A DNA stretch of 64,000 nucleotides from positions 1 to 64,000 of the forward strand of contig CAVJHK010000003.1 in NCBI GenBank assembly GCA_963649295.1. Direction: 5' to 3'. The notes beneath the pieces are model-generated. The model made no database searches, was not told the origin of the DNA, and was given only the letters and a program-made list of their open reading frames with translations. This document shows positions 59,226-64,000 of this stretch, in pieces. Made by a program: the position numbers and the translations under genes. The stretch is from RGIG3528 sp963649295. Its GTDB lineage: Bacteria > Bacillota > Clostridia > Lachnospirales > Lachnospiraceae. The first letter of the stretch is position 1, and every line of letters starts with the position of its first letter.

Positions 59226-59274
59226 AGGATTGAAGCCTTAAAGGTTTAAAGGTTTGATATATTAAAAAATTAAA
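59211..59274. repeat. Eight 8-bp units spanning the stop of the reductase gene
   Basis: Pattern GGATTGAA: 59211-59218, 59219-59226, 59227-59234 (near exact), then GCCTTAAA, GGTTTAAA, GGTTTGAT, ATATTAAA and AAATTAAA. The true stop TGA lies in the second unit; seven of the eight units hold a TGA or TAA, and the 8-bp period puts them in all three frames. Confidence 0.85.
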
Positions 59275-59283
59275 ATACCGATA

Positions 59284-59318
59284 AAAGCCTGCGAAACTGT
59301 TAATCCGCAGGCTTTTTA
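59284..59318 (+). terminator. Terminator of the aldo/keto reductase gene
   Basis: Ten-pair stem AAAGCCTGCG/CGCAGGCTTT with a 12-base loop and T tail. Confidence 0.88.
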
Positions 59319-59367
59319 TTGATATCTGTAAAATCAGCACATTTTTAAAAAGCTTCTCCAAAGGCTG

Positions 59368-60189
59368 TCAAATAAATTTACCTTTAAACAAATATCCATA
59401 TTTACGCATTTGCTGAAAAAGAATTGTTTTAACTCTTTCTTTTTCTTTATCCGAATAGATATTTAAATTATCAAGTAACTCCGTTACGTCATTTTTATCA
59501 AAATTGAACCTTAAGTTTATTCCGAATCTTTTTTCGGCCGCCCAAAGTGCCTCCTCGAAGCTTGTGCATATGGTTTTTGATTTTACTTCTCCGATCAATT
59601 TAATTGTATCCTCCGTAAGCGGATAATCGATACTTTTGTCTGACATAAGCCCCGCTCCCTGATCAAAAATCGGGCACAGCTTAAATTTTCCGTCTCCGTT
59701 CATAAGCACGGCAATATTATGCATATGTCTGTCTTCATTCAAAAAAAACGCATCAATCGTTAAAATTTTGCATAAATATATTCCGAACTCTTTCAGTCCC
59801 GTTATTTTTAAAACCGTATCGCAAACAAAATCAAGCCTGTCCGAGACATCAGGTATATGCCACACATCAACGATAAAATTCCTGTTATACATTGTCTTAT
59901 ACAGTCTTTGAAGTGTTACGATTTGCCAATCGTCATATAAAAAATTTTTGCTCTTTGCACCGTTAAAAATACTTTTTTTATAACTTATTTGTTCCGGCTC
60001 ATATAATACAAATTCTTCATACTCTAAAGTCGATTTTTTTAAGAGCTCCGATATCACATATTCCGAAAGTCCTTCGTATCCCATATAGTCTGCCTTATAC
60101 CAGACCCCACACTTTTCCCATTTAAGCTGATTACCTTTTGAAGAATGTCTTTCAAACAGTTTTAAATTTTCCTCAGACAACTCAATCAT
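59368..60189 (-). CDS. Compact HipA-like kinase (toxin candidate)
   Basis: 273 residues, shorter than HipA (about 430) or HipT (about 310-335). An N-terminal Ser/Gly-rich loop SSKGNQLKW near 16 is followed by VWYKAD (Lys for ATP). The catalytic loop NEDRHMHNIAVL near 151 has the D-R-H-x2-N of HipA kinases, and PIFDQGAGL near 174 is the metal-binding DxG. A kinase fold is well supported. The N-terminal subdomain of HipA is missing. Its start overlaps the XRE gene stop by eight bases. Confidence 0.82.
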   Translation of the reverse strand: MIELSEENLKLFERHSSKGNQLKWEKCGVWYKADYMGYEGLSEYVISELLKKSTLEYEEFVLYEPEQISYKKSIFNGAKSKNFLYDDWQIVTLQRLYKTMYNRNFIVDVWHIPDVSDRLDFVCDTVLKITGLKEFGIYLCKILTIDAFFLNEDRHMHNIAVLMNGDGKFKLCPIFDQGAGLMSDKSIDYPLTEDTIKLIGEVKSKTICTSFEEALWAAEKRFGINLRFNFDKNDVTELLDNLNIYSDKEKERVKTILFQQMRKYGYLFKGKFI

Positions 60190-60733
60190 TTTTTTCTCCT
60201 GTCATAATCCAAAAATCATCCTCCGACATTCTTCCTTTTGTTTTGTCTATAATAAGCATCGGATCATAAAAAGGAAGCCCGAGCGCATCCAGCTGTATTT
60301 TCATTTTGTCTCTCGTTTCCGGAAAACATCTTGATTTCAAAAATTCTTCATAATCTTCATAGGACGGATTATTGTTGGCTCCAAACGCTCTGAAAAAGAT
60401 ATTTTCCGCATAATTTTTTATAAATATCTTTCGATTTATTTCATCCGCCTCTATCAGCGTACATTTTTTATCTTTATACATATACCATATTCTTAAAGGA
60501 TAACGCTGCTTCGGTATTTTTCTTTCTTCCAGCCATTCCTCATGCTCCGACAGTATATCGATTACGGTTGCAATCGGTCCCGTTATCGGACTTTTGCTTT
60601 TTTCCCAACGCTCCACCGTAGGCTTTGACACGCCGGCAAATTGTGCAAATTCGCTTTGAGTCATATTTATTTTTTTTCTGAATCTTTTTATTTTTTCGGC
60701 TGTAACCGATGCGGATATATTATAATTATTCAT
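60182..60733 (-). CDS. XRE regulator with a HipA-N1/HipS-like C-terminal part (antitoxin candidate)
   Basis: 183 residues. Helix-turn-helix at about 14-68 with INMTQSEFAQFAGVSKPTVERWE, key part SKPTVERWEKSKSP. The remaining 110 residues contain LPFYDPMLIIDKTKGRMSEDDF near the end, reminiscent of small domains that cap HipA-like kinases. If so the protein joins the roles of HipB (DNA binding) and HipS (kinase cap). That is inference; the extension matches nothing I can name with certainty. CGGAG precedes the ATG. Confidence 0.75.
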   Translation of the reverse strand: MNNYNISASVTAEKIKRFRKKINMTQSEFAQFAGVSKPTVERWEKSKSPITGPIATVIDILSEHEEWLEERKIPKQRYPLRIWYMYKDKKCTLIEADEINRKIFIKNYAENIFFRAFGANNNPSYEDYEEFLKSRCFPETRDKMKIQLDALGLPFYDPMLIIDKTKGRMSEDDFWIMTGEKND

Positions 60734-60772
60734 TGTTTCTCCGTTTCTACTGTATTTATATACTTCCGCCTT

Positions 60773-60825
60773 ATTAAATCATCATTTTGATTATTTGTAA
60801 AGAAAAAAAGTAATCAAAATGATGA
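60773..60825 (-). promoter_or_regulatory. Promoter with 15-bp inverted operator arms, XRE-kinase pair
   Basis: Perfect 15-base inverted repeat: arms TCATCATTTTGATTA (60779-60793) and TAATCAAAATGATGA (60811-60825). Promoter TTTACA (60801-60796), 17 bp, TTTAAT (60778-60773): one arm fills almost the whole spacer, the other lies just upstream of -35. Binding would block the polymerase. Confidence 0.88.
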
Positions 60826-60842
60826 CTTTTTTTGTAAACATT

Positions 60843-60889
60843 AAAAAACCGCCTTTTACGACAACTTACGTCAATCGTCAAAAGGCGGT
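60843..60889 (-). terminator. Terminator for minus-strand transcripts from the gap side
   Basis: Stem ACCGCCTTTT(G)ACGA with one bulge, a 13-base loop and six T on the minus strand. It would stop transcripts of the GGDEF-EAL gene or of something hidden in the gap. Confidence 0.7.
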
Positions 60890-60908
60890 ATATTTTACTC
60901 ATTTTTTT

Positions 60909-60998
60909 NNNNNNNNNNNNNNNNNNNNNNNNNNNNNNNNNNNNNNNNNNNNNNNNNNNNNNNNNNNNNNNNNNNNNNNNNNNNNNNNNNNNNNNNNN
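60909..60998. other. Assembly gap of 90 N
   Basis: Ninety N in the 317-bp space between the XRE gene and the GGDEF-EAL gene. A computed frame that spans it (60819-61016) is not a gene. Confidence 0.99.
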
Positions 60999-61015
60999 AT
61001 TTTTTTACCGAAATA

Positions 61016-61057
61016 AAAATTCCTTAACCAAAATTCCTTAACCGGAATTTTTACCTC
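61016..61057. repeat. 14-bp units spanning the stop of the GGDEF-EAL gene
   Basis: On the gene strand GGTTAAGGAATTTT occurs exactly twice (61030-61043 and 61016-61029); the coding end 61044-61057, GAGGTAAAAATTCC with the stop TAA, is a third, imperfect unit. The series may continue into the gap. Confidence 0.83.
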
Positions 61058-63015
61058 ACATAGGTCTTATTCTCTAGTCTCTTTTCAAATTCCTTCTTTT
61101 CGAGCGGTTTATCAAAATAATAGCCCTGAATATGCGTGCAGCCCATGCTCTTAAGCTCTTCCACCTGTTCCTTTGATTCGACGCCCTCGGCAATTACGCT
61201 GAGCCCTATATTCTTTGCGAGCGTAATAATATCCTGCAAAATCTGTTTTTCCTTTTCGTCCTTGTAATCGGAAAATGCCTTGTCGATTTTGAGTTCATCA
61301 AAACGTATAACCTTTAGGATCATGATTGACGAGCTTCCCGTACCAAAATCGTCGATTGCCGCCGTAAGTCCGTATAAGTGAAGAGCTTCAACAACGCCCT
61401 TTAGGTAAGACAAAGGATATTCGTCAAGACTTTCCGTAACCTCTATTTGAATGAGTTCCTTTGGGATATCATATTTTTCGACCGTCTTGCAGATTGCTTC
61501 GGAAAGTATGGGATTTCCGAGATTTCGTCTCGAAAAGTTTACCGACACCTGCACAGGCTCAAGTCCTCTCCTAATCCATTCCTTTATGTCTGCGCAAACA
61601 TGCTCAAGCATATAAAAGTCAAGCTTGCATATGATATTATTTTTTTCGAGAACCGGAATAAATTCAAAAGGCGGAATAAGCTTTCCGTCACGTCTCCATC
61701 TTACAAGAGCTTCCGCTCCGCAAAGCTTGCCTGTCACCGTATCAACCTTTGGCTGATAAAAAGGCTCAAATTCATCGACAAGCATGCCCTTTTGCGCATT
61801 GTCCTCTACTTCACGCGTTCTGTTAAATTCTTTTTCGAAGCTTTCGTCCATCATGAAAAACTGCTGATGAACGGTATTCTTTGCATAGCTTACCGCTGCG
61901 GCCGAATTTCCGAGAATTTGTTCGGGCGTGACGTTCTTCGACACAATTTCATATCCGCCGACAATCGCACTTACGTTTACCGTAACCGGGTTTCCGTTGT
62001 ATTCGATTTCAATCGGAACCGAGCGCAAAAATTCCGCAAAATCCCTTGTTCTCTCCTTCTTGATGAGAGCCACAAAATAATTTCCGCCGAAACGTCCGAG
62101 CAGTTCTTCTTTTTCAAGGTTCTTTTCTGCTTTTGCCGCATAACGGCAAATTATTTCGTCGCCCTTTTCTTTGCCATATTTGATATTTATCTGTCCCATG
62201 CGGACAATGTCAAAATAAAGTGCGTTATATTCGGTAATATCCCTGATATCTATAATTTTTTCAATACCCTTGCTGAATCCGAACGTATTCAAAAGTCCCG
62301 TCATAACTTCGGTGCTTGCCGCACGCTTATATTCGGAGTTTTGATCGGTAAGTGCAATTATAAAGAGCACAAGGCCACCAAGGAATATCGAAAAATTGAT
62401 AAGCGAAAGTCCGTATAAAAACAGCTGTGAGACCGATGCCGCAAACGGAAAAATGCTGAATATAAGCACCGAACGGAACACACCTTTGTTTAAGAGCTTT
62501 CTGTTTTCAAGTATGATTCCGAATATACAAAATAAGGCAACCAGAGGAAGTGTATATCCTATAATATAAAACTTACCCCTTGTATAAAGATTGTTTTCGT
62601 CAAAATAATAATAAATTCCGGTAAATTGTGAAACAATAACCAGTACCGCCGACACAAACAATATTTCCTTGCAAAGCTTCATTCTTCGCGGAATGACATT
62701 TTCGTATTTGCCCTTTTCGTCATAAAGTGCTTCAAGATATTTTATAAAAATATAGATAATCGCAATCGTAAATTCAAAGACAAGAAAATTAGAAAATCTT
62801 GTCATTATACGTCCCGTAAGAGATATGTCGCCGCGATAAATGTATGCTGTGGCATCACACACGAGAAGTGTTGTAATGCTTATCTGTATTCCAAACAGAG
62901 CAAGTTTCTTTTTTACGGAAGTAAAATTTATAAATAATACAAAAATTGCCATAAAAAGACTTATTGCCGCTGCCGCATCAAGAAAGGTCACCTGATTTTG
63001 TCTGAAAAATTCCAT
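61051..63015 (-). CDS. Membrane-bound GGDEF-EAL phosphodiesterase
   Basis: 654 residues. Seven or eight membrane segments (about 10-225) form a sensor, then a GGDEF domain (about 235-390) whose active site reads GGNYF, so cyclase activity is lost, then an EAL domain (about 405-650) with EALVRW, VNFS, IEVTES, DDFGTGSS, LKIDKAF and AEGVES: all catalytic groups are present. The likely product function is breakdown of c-di-GMP under membrane control, with the GGDEF part possibly binding GTP. Distinct in layout from the EAL-TPR-GGDEF protein at 28700. Confidence 0.92.
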   Translation of the reverse strand: MEFFRQNQVTFLDAAAAISLFMAIFVLFINFTSVKKKLALFGIQISITTLLVCDATAYIYRGDISLTGRIMTRFSNFLVFEFTIAIIYIFIKYLEALYDEKGKYENVIPRRMKLCKEILFVSAVLVIVSQFTGIYYYFDENNLYTRGKFYIIGYTLPLVALFCIFGIILENRKLLNKGVFRSVLIFSIFPFAASVSQLFLYGLSLINFSIFLGGLVLFIIALTDQNSEYKRAASTEVMTGLLNTFGFSKGIEKIIDIRDITEYNALYFDIVRMGQINIKYGKEKGDEIICRYAAKAEKNLEKEELLGRFGGNYFVALIKKERTRDFAEFLRSVPIEIEYNGNPVTVNVSAIVGGYEIVSKNVTPEQILGNSAAAVSYAKNTVHQQFFMMDESFEKEFNRTREVEDNAQKGMLVDEFEPFYQPKVDTVTGKLCGAEALVRWRRDGKLIPPFEFIPVLEKNNIICKLDFYMLEHVCADIKEWIRRGLEPVQVSVNFSRRNLGNPILSEAICKTVEKYDIPKELIQIEVTESLDEYPLSYLKGVVEALHLYGLTAAIDDFGTGSSSIMILKVIRFDELKIDKAFSDYKDEKEKQILQDIITLAKNIGLSVIAEGVESKEQVEELKSMGCTHIQGYYFDKPLEKKEFEKRLENKTYVR

Positions 63016-63109
63016 ATTTACCCCTTAAATTTTTTTAGGTTTCATGCGTACGATTTTTTGTCCCAAAAATCCCATTTAAGTAATTATAACATATAAATTC
63101 CAACAAAAG

Positions 63110-63140
63110 AAGGAAACCGCTCAAAATAAACGATTTCCTT
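63110..63140 (-). terminator. Terminator of the GH43 gene
   Basis: Ten-position stem AAGGAAATCG/CGGTTTCCTT (one mismatch) with an 11-base loop and CTTTTG tail on the minus strand. Confidence 0.55.
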
Positions 63141-63188
63141 TTTAGACAAAATATTTAATTTAAAATTAACCGATATATTCGGATTCTG

Positions 63189-63222
63189 TCAATGCATTTG
63201 CTTTTAATCGATGCATTTGCTT
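63189..63222. repeat. 19-bp copy of the GH43 C-terminus
   Basis: On the gene strand AAGCAAATGCATCGA (63222-63208, encoding the end S-K-C-I-D) recurs as AAGCAAATGCATTGA (63203-63189) right after the stop, 14 of 15 bases identical. The copy has TGA. Confidence 0.88.
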
Positions 63223-64000
63223 CCCCAGACCGTGATTTGGTTTTCGGTTCCGAGAGCCGTAAACACAATGGTATTCATATGCGTATTTTCAATGTTTTGA
63301 TTAAGCGTTACACCGTTGTAGGTTTGTCCGTCAAGCATGAGCTTGATATTTGAAGTGCCATCGGTTATTTCCCATGTTCCCGTATAATCTCCGGTAATCG
63401 TGCCGTCTACGTTCAATGTTATGAGGTCAGTCTTATTTGTTTCATATTTTTTGTAATTAAGCGAAAGCTTATGCACAATCACTTCATAATCGCCTGCGAT
63501 GTTTGATACGATATTCATTTTGGCATCAAGCATTTCCCCGTCCGTGGAATAAGGTGCCGCAACAAGCCAGCCGTCCGAATTCACAAACAATTGATGAATT
63601 TTTACATAATGTCCTTCGGTTCCGTTTGATGTTCTTGTATGAAATACGATATAAGCCTTTCCGTCATTGTCCACGAATGCGGAATTGTGACCTTGAGCCA
63701 CCTGTGCATAGCTCATGCATCTCCACTTGTATCCGCCGAAAATTCTTATTCCCTTTGTGTCATTAAAATTCTGCTTATATGTGTCATAAAATGCGCTGTT
63801 TCCGAGTTCGTCCACATATTCGCCGTCCGGAGTCAGAGATCTGTAATATCGGATATTGTATCCGCTTGCCGCTTCAAGTCCGCCGTATGAAATAAAAAGA
63901 TAATAATAATCGCCTATTTTTTGCACATACGAGCCTTCACCCGAAACATATTTGCCGCCCGCAATTTTTTTGCCGAAATAAGCATCCGAATGCTTATTCG
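63204..64000 (-). CDS. GH43 arabinanase-like glycoside hydrolase (partial)
   Basis: Open at the window end: the frame continues upstream to base 64000, so the apparent ATG at 63926 is only an internal Met. The 265 visible codons are the C-terminal part. GEGSYVQKIGDYYYLFIS holds the catalytic-acid region (E in GEG), RCMSYAQVAQGHNS near the middle includes the GHN metal/substrate motif, and IVFHTRT follows, as in endo-arabinanases of GH43 (BsArb43B-like). The final 90 residues form a beta domain. A full gene would be about 480 residues or more. Arabinan is a pectin side chain, which fits the window. Confidence 0.85.
   Translation of the reverse strand, partial: NKHSDAYFGKKIAGGKYVSGEGSYVQKIGDYYYLFISYGGLEAASGYNIRYYRSLTPDGEYVDELGNSAFYDTYKQNFNDTKGIRIFGGYKWRCMSYAQVAQGHNSAFVDNDGKAYIVFHTRTSNGTEGHYVKIHQLFVNSDGWLVAAPYSTDGEMLDAKMNIVSNIAGDYEVIVHKLSLNYKKYETNKTDLITLNVDGTITGDYTGTWEITDGTSNIKLMLDGQTYNGVTLNQNIENTHMNTIVFTALGTENQITVWGSKCID

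Noticed and set aside
60819..61016. 65-codon frame on the plus strand
   Set aside because: Thirty of its codons are N in the assembly gap and the rest is a terminator region.
61447..62418. 323-codon open frame on the plus strand
   Set aside because: Lies wholly antisense to the well-supported GGDEF-EAL gene; no ribosome site, no domain, composition of a shadow frame.

Overview
The window looks like about 64 kb of a draft scaffold (N runs at 41229-41238 and 60909-60998) from a low-to-medium GC, Gram-positive anaerobe of the Clostridia, most like the Lachnospiraceae. The signs are Firmicutes-type lipoprotein signals, strong GGAGG ribosome sites, SigA-type promoters, CIRCE control of a small heat-shock gene, a FakA/FakB fatty acid kinase, an NfnAB-type electron-bifurcating pair, and a plant-cell-wall (pectin/arabinan) utilisation programme. 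Placement is by gene content only.

Layout. 0-4.4 kb (minus): PlsY, FakA and FakB (phospholipid synthesis from exogenous fatty acids), a TetR regulator and the stub of an antitoxin. 4.6-4.8 kb: a tRNA-Leu. 4.8-25.7 kb: a pectin locus. A long minus-strand operon reads ATPase, membrane protein, two sugar permeases and a 760-residue binding lipoprotein, then an internal terminator, two membrane proteins, a second ATPase, two more membrane proteins, an AraC regulator and a cytoplasmic GH28 polygalacturonase. A PHP phosphoesterase and an alpha/beta hydrolase follow under their own promoter. Divergent to it, on plus, are tagaturonate reductase (uxaB), an AEC-family exporter and a 1262-residue membrane-anchored PL9-type pectate lyase. 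25.9-35.6 kb: a second AraC regulator, TatD, an EamA transporter, an EAL-TPR-GGDEF protein, a polar amino acid ABC transporter and nfnBA. 35.9-40 kb: a TetR-controlled set of redox and membrane genes. 40-46 kb: a CDF cation exporter, two tRNA-modification genes (mnmA, tcdA), then uxuA and uxuB. 46-54.5 kb: a copper ATPase fused to a CopZ-like domain, a heterodimeric ABC exporter, a nitroreductase and a second cytoplasmic GH28. 54.7-60.8 kb: a toxin-antitoxin patch (an MqsR-like toxin broken or frameshifted with an MqsA/SocA hybrid antitoxin, a HEPN/MNT pair, and an XRE regulator with a short HipA-like kinase), interrupted by hsp20 and an aldo/keto reductase with ferredoxin domain. 61-64 kb: a membrane GGDEF-EAL protein and the end of a GH43 arabinanase that runs off the window.

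How it works together (inference): the surface PL9 cuts homogalacturonan, the ABC transporter imports oligomers, the two GH28 enzymes without signal peptides trim them inside the cell, and UxaB (galacturonate branch) and UxuA/UxuB (glucuronate branch) reduce and dehydrate the uronates. uxaA, uxaC and the KDG enzymes are not in this window.

The most unusual signals are: (1) short tandem repeats that copy the last codons and stop codon of genes into the 3' flank, seen at eight genes; (2) five small membrane proteins of no recognised family woven through the sugar ABC operon, which also has two ATPases; (3) terminator hairpins overlapped by the next promoter; (4) a toxin gene split at an A7 run; (5) a compact XRE/HipA-like kinase pair with a promoter-embedded operator; and (6) a CopA-CopZ fusion that still carries an internal ribosome site.
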